This document shows, piece after piece, positions 36,086 through 43,298 of a DNA stretch of 64,000 nucleotides. This DNA comes from Gemella sanguinis ATCC 700632. GTDB lineage: Bacteria; Bacillota; Bacilli; Staphylococcales; Gemellaceae. The position numbers and the translations under genes were made by a program. Positions within the stretch are counted from its first letter, which is position 1; each line of letters starts with the position of its first letter. The stretch spans positions 1 through 64,000 of the forward strand of contig NZ_JNJO01000009.1 in assembly GCF_000701685.1 (NCBI RefSeq), in the 5' to 3' direction. Under the pieces are notes generated by a model. It ran no database searches and was not told the DNA's origin. It was given only the letters and a program-made list of their open reading frames with translations.

Positions 36086-36733
36086 ATGACTACAACATTT
36101 AGTATTAGATTTAAACAATGTTTAAAAGAAAAAAATATTAAACAAGCAGAACTTGCTCGTTCAACAAAAATCACACCCTCTTCTATTAGTGATTGGTCTA
36201 AAGGTAAATACGTACCTAAACGTGATAAATTATTAGCTATTGCTGAATTTCTAGAAGTTAATCCAGACTGGCTAGTTGGGGAAAGTGATAATATGGAAAT
36301 TACTCCTCTCCCTACTTCAACTAATAATCATATTAATGAAGATACAGAAGAATTAATAGATAACATTTCTAAACTTCCTATACTTGGTACAATTTGTGCT
36401 GGTGATGGTGTTTATATTGAAGAAGAGTATGATGAACATATTTTTATTGATCAAGGTATGCGTGCGGATTTTGCTTTACGTGTTAAAGGTGATAGTATGA
36501 TTGAAGCTGGTATCTTTGATGGTGATTTGGTATTTATTCGTCAACAAAGCTCAGTACGTAATGGTAAAATTGCTGCTGTACGTCTTACTGAATGGAATGA
36601 GGCATCTTTAAAGAAAATATTCGTAAAAAATGATAATGTCATTTTATATCCGTGTAATCCAGAGTTTGAACCTATTGTAACTAGAAATGTTGAGATAATT
36701 GGTGAATGTGTGGGAGTCTATAGAGAGTTATAA
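36086..36733 (+). CDS. XRE/S24-type self-cleaving transcriptional repressor (HdiR-like)
   Basis: A 215-residue two-domain repressor. Residues about 5-65 are an XRE helix-turn-helix (KQAELARSTKITPSSISDWSK); about 90-215 are a LexA/CI-like S24 peptidase domain. A likely cleavage bond is Ala-Gly in ICAGDG; the Ser nucleophile is in VKGDSMIEAG and the general-base Lys in NGKIAAVRL. Such proteins (HdiR in Lactococcus) cleave themselves with RecA during DNA damage. No phage genes are adjacent, which fits a stand-alone stress regulator. ATG 36086 follows TAGGA; an upstream TTG is less likely. Confidence 0.88.
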   Translation: MTTTFSIRFKQCLKEKNIKQAELARSTKITPSSISDWSKGKYVPKRDKLLAIAEFLEVNPDWLVGESDNMEITPLPTSTNNHINEDTEELIDNISKLPILGTICAGDGVYIEEEYDEHIFIDQGMRADFALRVKGDSMIEAGIFDGDLVFIRQQSSVRNGKIAAVRLTEWNEASLKKIFVKNDNVILYPCNPEFEPIVTRNVEIIGECVGVYREL

Positions 36734-36754
36734 CAAGAATAAATCTGTAATAGT

Positions 36755-36796
36755 AAAAGAAAGAAGATAAGATGAACCTATCTTCTTTCTTTTATT
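36755..36796. terminator. Bidirectional terminator
   Basis: A 15-bp perfect stem, AAAAGAAAGAAGATA with TATCTTCTTTCTTTT (36755-36793), 9-nt loop, followed by TATTTATT. It separates the repressor from the convergent prmC and overlaps the prmC stop. Confidence 0.85.
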
Positions 36797-37637
36797 TATT
36801 GTATTCTAAATATGCAATTCTATCTTTACCATTGATATCTTTGTAAACAGTTGTAATAAAATTATTACTTTTACCTAATTCTAAAATTTTTTCTTTTTGA
36901 TCATAGCCAATTTCTAAAAAAATGGTTCCATCATTTTCTAAATACTGATTAGCATTTTCAATAATTTTCCTATAAAAATATATTCCATCTTCTTCTGCAA
37001 ACAATGCTAAGTGTGGATCATAGTTTAAAACACTATCTTTAATTGTTATTTTATCTTTGTAACTAATATAAGGTGGATTAGATATTATTAAATCAAATTT
37101 TCCAGAAATATTATCAAACAAATCAGATTTAATAAAAGTAATGTTTGCATTATTATTATTTGCATTCTCTATAGCTATTGATAATGCTTTTTCACTTATA
37201 TCACTAGCTACTATTTCAGTATATTTTTCAACAATTTCTTTCTTAAGCGTTATAGCGATTATTCCACTACCCGTACATAAATCTAATATTCTAAAAGAAT
37301 CTTTTTTTGATTTTTTTATATACTCTAAAACCTTATATATTAATTCTTCAGTCTCTATTCGAGGAGATAAAACATCTTTGGTAACTTTAAATTTTCTATC
37401 ATAAAAATAATCAAAACCAACTAAATGACTTAATGGTGTATCTTCATTTATATTTTTATTTATTAAATCAAAATATCTATTTTCTTGTTCAACTGATAAC
37501 TCTTCTGATAATTTATTGGAAAATTGTTCCGCCGTTTCATCAAGCATATACATTAATAAAAATTTAGCTAATGATTCTTCTTTGTCTTGCCTTCTTAAAA
37601 GAAGACAAGCTTTTAATATAGCTTGTCTTCTGTTCAT
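36792..37637 (-). CDS. prmC: Release factor glutamine methyltransferase
   Basis: Methylates the Gln of the GGQ motif in release factors RF1 and RF2. The 281 residues: helical N-terminal domain (1-90), SAM site ILDLCTGSGIIAITL, and catalytic NPPY in DLIISNPPYISYKD. Its ATG overlaps the prfA stop codon (TAATG), so the enzyme is coupled to its substrate RF1. Confidence 0.96.
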   Translation of the reverse strand: MNRRQAILKACLLLRRQDKEESLAKFLLMYMLDETAEQFSNKLSEELSVEQENRYFDLINKNINEDTPLSHLVGFDYFYDRKFKVTKDVLSPRIETEELIYKVLEYIKKSKKDSFRILDLCTGSGIIAITLKKEIVEKYTEIVASDISEKALSIAIENANNNNANITFIKSDLFDNISGKFDLIISNPPYISYKDKITIKDSVLNYDPHLALFAEEDGIYFYRKIIENANQYLENDGTIFLEIGYDQKEKILELGKSNNFITTVYKDINGKDRIAYLEYNK

Positions 37638-38725
37638 TATAGTTCTTCACCTTTATTAAGTTCTGCCATTTTTTCTGCTTGTTCAGCAATACGTAATGCT
37701 TCTAGAACCTCATCAAGTTTCCCTTCCATAATTTGATCAAGTTTTTGAATAGTTAATCCTATTCTATGATCAGTTACACGGTTTTGAGGATAGTTATAAG
37801 TTCTAATACGTTCTGAACGATCTCCAGTACCAACTTTAGATTTACGTTCTGCATCAAATTTAGCTTGTTCTTCTTGTTGATATTTATCATAAACACGAGC
37901 ACGAAGAACTTTCATAGCTTTCTCTTTATTCTTAATTTGAGAACGTTCATCTTGCATAGATACAACTACTCCTGTAGGAATATGTGTTAAACGAACAGCT
38001 GACATTGTTGTATTTACTGATTGTCCTCCTGCTCCACTAGAAGCAAATGTATCTACACGGATATCATTCTCATTAATTTCTATTTCAACTTCTTCAGCTT
38101 CTGGAAGAACTACCACTGTAGCTGTAGAAGTATGGATACGTCCACTTGATTCTGTTGTTGGTACACGTTGAACACGGTGAGCTCCACTTTCAAATTTCAT
38201 TTTAGAATATACATCTTCACCTGAAATTATAAAAATTGCCTCTTTAATACCACCTATCCCAGTTTCTGATCTTTCTAGTACATCAACTTTCCAACCTTGA
38301 GACTCTGCAAAACGAGTGTACATTCTTAATAAATCACCAGCAAATAGTTGAGCTTCATCTCCACCAGCTGCACCACGAACCTCAACAACAACGTTTTTAC
38401 CATCATTTGGATCCTTAGGTAATAATAGTATTTTTAATTCTTCTTCCATAGGTGCAAGAGTTGGTTCTAATTCTTTTATCTCCTCTTGCATCATTTCTTT
38501 CATTTCCTTATCTTCTTCAATTTCAAGAAGTTCTTTTGTGTCTTTTATTTGTTGAACAATATCCTTATACTCTCTAAAAACTGATACAGTTTTTTCAATT
38601 GAACGTTGTTCTTTAGAGTATTCCATAAGTTTTTTTGTATCACTTACAACATCTGGATCACTTAATAATTCATTTAACTTTTCGTAGCGTTCTTCCACTA
38701 CTTCAAGTTGTCCTAAAATTTCCAT
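37637..38725 (-). CDS. prfA: Peptide chain release factor 1
   Basis: Terminates translation at UAA and UAG. The 362 residues contain the GGQ motif in [16 protein letters not shown] that enters the peptidyl-transferase centre, and the codon-recognition region [23 protein letters not shown] precedes ATG. The order tdk-prfA-prmC follows that of Bacillus and streptococci. Confidence 0.97.
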   Translation of the reverse strand: MEILGQLEVVEERYEKLNELLSDPDVVSDTKKLMEYSKEQRSIEKTVSVFREYKDIVQQIKDTKELLEIEEDKEMKEMMQEEIKELEPTLAPMEEELKILLLPKDPNDGKNVVVEVRGAAGGDEAQLFAGDLLRMYTRFAESQGWKVDVLERSETGIGGIKEAIFIISGEDVYSKMKFESGAHRVQRVPTTESSGRIHTSTATVVVLPEAEEVEIEINENDIRVDTFASSGAGGQSVNTTMSAVRLTHIPTGVVVSMQDERSQIKNKEKAMKVLRARVYDKYQQEEQAKFDAERKSKVGTGDRSERIRTYNYPQNRVTDHRIGLTIQKLDQIMEGKLDEVLEALRIAEQAEKMAELNKGEEL

Positions 38726-38740
38726 TATATCCTCCTACTT

Positions 38741-39319
38741 TTATCTTTCTATTTCGTGACAATGACGACATCTAGCTTCATATGATTCGCTAGCTCCTAT
38801 CACTACAATAGGATCATCATATTTTGCTGGTTTTCCATTTATTAATCTTTGACTTCTACTTGCTTCTTTTCCACACTTATTACATACTGCATGCAATTTA
38901 GTTACCATTTCACTAATAGCCATAATTTCTGGCATTGGATGAAATGGTTCTGCTTTAAAATCCATATCTAAACCTGCAACTATAACTCTTATTCCGTCAT
39001 CAGCTAATTTATTAATAATTTTTACTATATCATTATCAAAAAATTGTATTTCGTCAATTCCTATAATATCATAATTTGTATCTTTAACAAAGTTTAAAAT
39101 ATCAGATGACTTTTCTATACTTATTGAATCATAGCTATTACCATTATGTGTAGAAACTCGATTTTCATCATATCTATTATCTATACTCGGTTTAAATAAT
39201 AATACTTTTTGTTTGGCAATAACGCCTCGTTTTATTCTTCTTAATAATTCTTCGGATTTTCCTGAAAACATACTACCGCATATGCATTCAATCCAACCAA
39301 ACTTTCTATTTTCTACCAT
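38741..39319 (-). CDS. tdk: Thymidine kinase
   Basis: Salvages thymidine to dTMP. The 192 residues have P-loop [14 protein letters not shown], the Asp-Glu pair in [11 protein letters not shown], and four zinc Cys in [14 protein letters not shown] and RCRHCH. GGAG precedes the ATG. prfA follows by 15 bp. It is probably read from the rpmE2 side or its own weak promoter. Confidence 0.96.
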   Translation of the reverse strand: MVENRKFGWIECICGSMFSGKSEELLRRIKRGVIAKQKVLLFKPSIDNRYDENRVSTHNGNSYDSISIEKSSDILNFVKDTNYDIIGIDEIQFFDNDIVKIINKLADDGIRVIVAGLDMDFKAEPFHPMPEIMAISEMVTKLHAVCNKCGKEASRSQRLINGKPAKYDDPIVVIGASESYEARCRHCHEIER

Positions 39320-39375
39320 TTTCTAATCTCCTAAAGAACAATACTAAATTTTAAAATTTTTAGTATACATAGAAT

Positions 39376-39410
39376 AAAAACAGACAATCCAAATAGATAT
39401 GCCTGTTTTT
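39376..39410 (-). terminator. Terminator of rpmE2
   Basis: AAAAACAG / CTGTTTTT with an inner partial stem, followed by further T residues on the - strand. Confidence 0.75.
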
Positions 39411-39415
39411 GTTTT

Positions 39416-39661
39416 TTACTTGATACCGTATTTTTTGTTGAAACGTTCGATACGACCATCTGCTTGAGCAAAACGTTGACGTCCTGTGTAGAATGGGTGT
39501 GTGTCTGAACTGATTTCAACTTTTAATAATGGGTATGTATTTCCGTCTTCCCACTCGATAGTTTCTTTAGATGGTTTAGTAGAACCACTTAAGAATTTGA
39601 AACCACTAGTAGTGTCCATAAATACAACTTTACGGTAATCTGGATGAATTCCTTCTCTCAT
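39416..39661 (-). CDS. rpmE2: 50S ribosomal protein L31 type B
   Basis: An 81-residue L31 of the zinc-free type B: it starts [20 protein letters not shown], contains [17 protein letters not shown], and lacks the CxxC motifs of type A. In many bacteria the two types swap according to zinc supply through Zur, but here the promoter element is shared with rpsP (see 39783-39809), which argues for another control. AAGGAGA lies before ATG. Confidence 0.96.
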   Translation of the reverse strand: MREGIHPDYRKVVFMDTTSGFKFLSGSTKPSKETIEWEDGNTYPLLKVEISSDTHPFYTGRQRFAQADGRIERFNKKYGIK

Positions 39662-39739
39662 TATTATCGTCTCCTTCTGCCCTGAACGCTTTTAATACGA
39701 ACAGAGTTATTTTTAAGTGATTTAATCACATACCTTATT

Positions 39740-39768
39740 ATTATAAATAATTATAAGGAAAAAATCAA
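39740..39768 (-). promoter_or_regulatory. Promoter of rpmE2
   Basis: On the - strand TTGATT (39763-39768), 17-bp spacer, TATAAT (39740-39745). Confidence 0.78.
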
Positions 39769-39782
39769 GTACTTTTATTAAT

Positions 39783-39809
39783 AAATGTAAACTTTTTTTG
39801 TTGACAGTT
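39783..39809. promoter_or_regulatory. Shared palindromic upstream element, rpmE2 copy
   Basis: TGTAAAC (39786-39792), seven T, GTTGACA (39800-39806), an inverted repeat with one mismatch. Its edge is exactly 17 bp upstream of the -35 box. The 27-bp stretch matches the rpsP copy at 25 positions. Probably a regulator site or strong upstream promoter element. Confidence 0.6.
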
Positions 39810-39858
39810 AAATATAATTATTAGCTTTTTAGAATTACTATAAGCGAACCCTATTCTG

Positions 39859-40689
39859 TTATTTTATATAATCTGTTGCAACATCTTCTCCAAACCATTT
39901 ATTTGATATTTCTTGAAATTTACCTTCTTTATAAAGTTCTTTAAAGGCCTCATTAACTTTCTTTACTAATGTTGTATCTGCTTTTCTAGCACCTACAGCA
40001 AATGAATCACCTTCAAATCCTGCATTAATTATATTATAATCTTGTAGTTTATTTTGTTGTTTTAAATAATAATTAGCATATACCCTATCTATAAGTAATG
40101 CATCTATTCTATCATTTTCTAAATCTATTAGAGCTTCATTAAAGCTTTCATACTGTGTTGCGTCATTATTTTTCACAATATTTTTTAAGATTTCTGGATT
40201 ACTATTAAATGAATCATACCCAGAAGAACCATTTTGAGCCCCTAAAACTTTATCTTTTAGCTGCTCTTTATTTACTATATTTTTTGATTTTTTTGTTACA
40301 ATAACTTGTTCATTAATCATATATTCATCAGAAAATAAAACGGTTTTTTCTCTCTCTGAAGTTTTAGAGTATCCATTCCAAATTAAATCTATATTACCAT
40401 TTTTTAATTCTGTTTCTTTTAAATCCCAATTTATTGCTTGCCATTGAACTTTTATATTATATTTTTTAAAAACTTCATTTGCAAGATCAATATCAAAACC
40501 AATATTTTTTCCAGATTTATCTTGAAATCCCATTGGTACAAATGTATTATCAAAACCTATAACAATTGTTTTCTGATTTTCAAAATCATTCCAATTATCT
40601 TTTTGAGGTTTATCTTTTCCACCAGAAGCACAACCAGTTAGTATCAATAGAAAACTTAGTAATGTAATAATTAATTTCGATATTTTCAT
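39859..40689 (-). CDS. Amino-acid ABC transporter substrate-binding lipoprotein
   Basis: A 276-residue extracytoplasmic binding protein of family 3 (polar amino acids). Signal peptide with lipobox LTGC; then TIVIGFDNTFVPMGFQDKSG and GKNIGFDIDLANEV, the hallmark start of glutamine/histidine/cystine binders. The ligand cannot be named. It is last in the permease-ATPase-binding protein operon and reads AGGAG before ATG. Confidence 0.93.
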   Translation of the reverse strand: MKISKLIITLLSFLLILTGCASGGKDKPQKDNWNDFENQKTIVIGFDNTFVPMGFQDKSGKNIGFDIDLANEVFKKYNIKVQWQAINWDLKETELKNGNIDLIWNGYSKTSEREKTVLFSDEYMINEQVIVTKKSKNIVNKEQLKDKVLGAQNGSSGYDSFNSNPEILKNIVKNNDATQYESFNEALIDLENDRIDALLIDRVYANYYLKQQNKLQDYNIINAGFEGDSFAVGARKADTTLVKKVNEAFKELYKEGKFQEISNKWFGEDVATDYIK

Positions 40690-40701
40690 GATGCTTCTCC
40701 T

Positions 40702-41331
40702 TTATTTCGGTTCGACTTTCAAAATATCATCTGCAATATTTTCAGCAAACTGTAAATCATGTGTTACTACAATTTGAGTAACACCAAGTTTTTTATTTTG
40801 TAATATTAGCTTTTCCACTTCCAAACGAAGTTCAGGATCTAAAGCACTTGTTGGCTCATCATAACCAATTATCTTAGGTTCAATCATCATTGCACGTGCT
40901 AAGGCAACCCTTTGCTTCTGACCTCCAGAAAGAGAATGTGGATAACTTTTACAATGATTTTCTAATCCTAATTGTTCTAATAATTTGATAGCCTTTGATT
41001 CTGCTTCATCCTTTTTTATTCCCATAGTTTGTACAGGAGATATAACTAAATTTTCTAACACAGTCATATGAGGGAATAATTGAAAGTCTTGAAATACGAA
41101 ACCAAGAAGATTTCTTTTTTCTAACTCATTTAAAGGAAGATTTTCTCCGTTAAATATTATCTCTCCAGAGTCTATTGACTCCAACCCTGCTAACATACGA
41201 AGCAATGTAGTTTTACCACCACCAGAAGGTCCTACTATTGCTAGAATTTTATTTTCCTCTACTTTTAAATTAAAGTTTGATAAAATCTCTTTATCTTTAA
41301 ATTTTTTACTAATATTTTTTAACTCTAACAT
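40702..41331 (-). CDS. Amino-acid ABC transporter ATP-binding protein
   Basis: A 209-residue polar-amino-acid ATPase (GlnQ/HisP type), a little short for the family. Walker A GPSGGGKTT, Q-loop FVFQDFQLFPHMTV, signature LSGGQKQRVALARAM, Walker B IIGYDEPTSALDP and H-loop VVTHD are all present. AGGAGG lies before ATG; 5 bp separate it from the permease gene. Confidence 0.95.
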   Translation of the reverse strand: MLELKNISKKFKDKEILSNFNLKVEENKILAIVGPSGGGKTTLLRMLAGLESIDSGEIIFNGENLPLNELEKRNLLGFVFQDFQLFPHMTVLENLVISPVQTMGIKKDEAESKAIKLLEQLGLENHCKSYPHSLSGGQKQRVALARAMMIEPKIIGYDEPTSALDPELRLEVEKLILQNKKLGVTQIVVTHDLQFAENIADDILKVEPK

Positions 41332-41336
41332 AGTTC

Positions 41337-41981
41337 TTACCTCCTATCGTAATTATAACATTTTTCTACACGTTTAGAAACAACCGTTACAATACCAATT
41401 AAAATTAAATATATCATACCTGCTACAAACATTGGAAGTAAGCTAGCATCTCTGTTTGCTGCAGTTCTACTTGCTAATATTAAATCACTAATACCTAAAG
41501 CATAAACTAATGATGTATCTTTTACTAAACTCATTATTTCATTAAATACACTAGGTAAAACTATTTTTATTACTTGTGGTAATATTATGAAGCGTATAGT
41601 CTGAAATTGATTGAATTTTAATACTTTTGCTGCCTCATATTGACCTTTAGGAATAGAATTAATTCCACCTCTAAATATTTCAGCAAAATATGCAGCATAA
41701 TTCAATGTAAAAGCAATTATTGCAGCTGGTAATCTATCAAAACGAACTCCTACAGTTGGTAAAACATAATAAATAAAAATTAATTGTAGAAGTAAGGGTG
41801 TACCCCTCATTATCCAAATATATATATTTATAAAGTAATTTAAAATTGTTATGTTAAATCGCATAATAAATGCAATTATAATACCAAGAGGAATAGATAA
41901 TATTAAAACAAGAAAAAAAACTTCTAATGTTATTAAAGTACCGTTTAATAAACTTGGCAATATTTCTATTAAATATTCCAT
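41337..41981 (-). CDS. Amino-acid ABC transporter permease
   Basis: A 214-residue HisM/GlnP-type permease with about five membrane helices. The EAA loop for ATPase contact is EAAKVLKFNQFQTIRFIILP; the family N-terminus ends with IMRGTPLLLQLIFIYY. First gene of the three-gene importer operon. AAAGGAGG precedes ATG. The promoter overlaps a CodY-like site, suggesting starvation control. Confidence 0.94.
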   Translation of the reverse strand: MEYLIEILPSLLNGTLITLEVFFLVLILSIPLGIIIAFIMRFNITILNYFINIYIWIMRGTPLLLQLIFIYYVLPTVGVRFDRLPAAIIAFTLNYAAYFAEIFRGGINSIPKGQYEAAKVLKFNQFQTIRFIILPQVIKIVLPSVFNEIMSLVKDTSLVYALGISDLILASRTAANRDASLLPMFVAGMIYLILIGIVTVVSKRVEKCYNYDRR

Positions 41982-42017
41982 AAAATCCTCCTTTTTTAGT
42001 TAATATGTATTTTTGTA

Positions 42018-42046
42018 ATTTTACCATTGTTTCATAATTTTTTCAA
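42018..42046 (-). promoter_or_regulatory. Promoter of the ABC importer operon
   Basis: On the - strand TTGAAA (42041-42046), 17-bp spacer, extended TGG and TAAAAT (42018-42023). Confidence 0.7.
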
Positions 42047-42050
42047 TACT
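42036..42050 (-). promoter_or_regulatory. Possible CodY box
   Basis: On the - strand AGTATTGAAAAAATT agrees with the CodY consensus AATTTTCWGAAAATT at about 11 of 15 positions and covers the -35 box of an amino-acid importer, a usual CodY target. AT richness makes chance matches common. Confidence 0.35.
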
Positions 42051-42074
42051 TTTCAAATAGTATTAAATTTTAGA

Positions 42075-42104
42075 TAAAAAAAAAAAAACGCTTTTAAAAG
42101 CGTT
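42075..42104 (-). terminator. Terminator of rpsP
   Basis: AACGCTTTT / AAAAGCGTT stem (42087-42104) followed on the - strand by a run of about 13 T residues. Confidence 0.93.
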
Positions 42105-42109
42105 CTTTA

Positions 42110-42382
42110 TTATTTGTTTAATTTAGAATCGTGGAATTTTTTCATAATTCCTTCTTTAGATAATAAACTTCTAACTGTGTCAGAAGGTTGTGCTCCATTA
42201 CCTAACCATTTTAATGCTAATTCTTCATCGATTTTAACTTCAGCTGGATCTTTTACAGCGTTGTAAGTACCGATAGTTTCGATAGAACGTCCATCACGTG
42301 GAGATCTTGAATCAGCAACAACGATACGGTAGAAAGGTGATTTTTTAGCACCTAATCTTTTTAAACGGATTTTTACTGCCAT
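42110..42382 (-). CDS. rpsP: 30S ribosomal protein S16
   Basis: A 90-residue small-subunit assembly protein: [35 protein letters not shown] and [15 protein letters not shown]. In many Firmicutes rpsP is followed by rimM-trmD, but here it is monocistronic with its own strong terminator. A consensus promoter about 110 nt upstream gives a leader longer than needed for ribosome binding. Confidence 0.97.
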   Translation of the reverse strand: MAVKIRLKRLGAKKSPFYRIVVADSRSPRDGRSIETIGTYNAVKDPAEVKIDEELALKWLGNGAQPSDTVRSLLSKEGIMKKFHDSKLNK

Positions 42383-42494
42383 TTTATTTGTACTCCTTAT
42401 GTTTCAACTTTTTATTTTAATTTAGTGTGTGTGTTTATGAAGTGTTTAATGAAAAAGTTGAATCTATAACGCTAAGTTTTCTAAGCTAGATATT

Positions 42495-42523
42495 ATTCTA
42501 TCATTAATAAAAGAGTATGTCAA
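42495..42523 (-). promoter_or_regulatory. Promoter of rpsP
   Basis: On the - strand consensus TTGACA (42518-42523), 17-bp spacer, TAGAAT (42495-42500). Confidence 0.85.
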
Positions 42524-42537
42524 TACTTTTTAACTAA

Positions 42538-42564
42538 AAATGTCAACTTTTTTTGTTGACACTT
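42538..42564. promoter_or_regulatory. Shared palindromic upstream element, rpsP copy
   Basis: TGTCAAC (42541-42547), seven T, GTTGACA (42555-42561), a perfect inverted repeat. It begins exactly 17 bp upstream of the -35 box, the same spacing as in rpmE2, and matches that copy at 25 of 27 positions. Confidence 0.65.
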
Positions 42565-42699
42565 ATAATAACTATTATATAGTCTTTTATAAAGAATGTA
42601 AAGAAATAATATTTATAAAATTATACTTAGTATAATAGCTGATTTTAATATTTAATAACTAAAAATAGATGGATATATAATCCACCTATTTCTTATTTT

Positions 42700-43296
42700 T
42701 TAATCTTCTAATACCTTTTCAATTTCATTTAATACTTGTTCTTTTCCAATTTTTGTAACTGAAGAGAACGGTATTATAGCCATATTATTTGTTAGGTCTA
42801 GTTCTTTTTTAATTTTAGATAAATTTCTAGATAGTTCATTTTTAGATATTTTATCAATTTTCGTTAATACTACTACAAATGGAATTTCATAATAATTTAA
42901 AAATTCATTCATTTCTATGTCGTCTTGTGAAGGTTTATGTCTACTATCTATTAGATGTAAAACAAAACCAAGATTTTGGCTATTCGTAAAGTACTCTACT
43001 ATCATATCATATAGTTTTTCTTTTTCTGATTTAGATAACTTAGCATAACCATATCCAGGTACATCAACTAATACCAGTTTATCATCAATATCAAAGAAAT
43101 TTAGTGTTCTTGTCTTACCTGGTTTAGAAGAAACACGTGCATAATTTTTTCTCTCTAAAATCGTATTAATGAAAGATGATTTCCCAACATTCGATCGACC
43201 ACACATAGCCACTTCAGGTTTCTCATGTTCTGGATATTGTTTTTTTGAAACTGCACTAATTAATAAATCAACATTATGTGTATTTAATTTTCTCAT
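42700..43296 (-). CDS. engB: Ribosome-biogenesis GTPase EngB (YsxC/YihA)
   Basis: GTPase for late 50S assembly. The 198 residues: G1 CGRSNVGKSSF, the switch region KPGKTRTLNFFDI, G3 LVDVPGYGYA and G4 VLTKIDK. It follows lon by 2 bp; the clpX-lon-engB order is shared with Bacillus. Confidence 0.96.
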   Translation of the reverse strand: MRKLNTHNVDLLISAVSKKQYPEHEKPEVAMCGRSNVGKSSFINTILERKNYARVSSKPGKTRTLNFFDIDDKLVLVDVPGYGYAKLSKSEKEKLYDMIVEYFTNSQNLGFVLHLIDSRHKPSQDDIEMNEFLNYYEIPFVVVLTKIDKISKNELSRNLSKIKKELDLTNNMAIIPFSSVTKIGKEQVLNEIEKVLED

Positions 43297-43298
43297 TT

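Larger units (their letters stand above)
42383..42699. other. rpsP leader and upstream region
   Basis: A 317-bp gene-free stretch. It holds the rpsP leader (42383 to about 42488), the rpsP promoter (42495-42523), the palindromic element shared with rpmE2 (42538-42564), and about 130 bp of AT-rich DNA before the engB end, in which no gene was seen. Confidence 0.7.

Noticed and set aside
39331-39519. 62-codon frame overlapping rpmE2
   Set aside because: Alternative frame of the L31 gene and its terminator; composition follows rpmE2 codons.
42555-42585. + strand promoter TTGACA with TATAGT downstream
   Set aside because: It points antisense into the end of engB with no + gene for over 5 kb; the TTGACA is better explained as an arm of the palindromic element.
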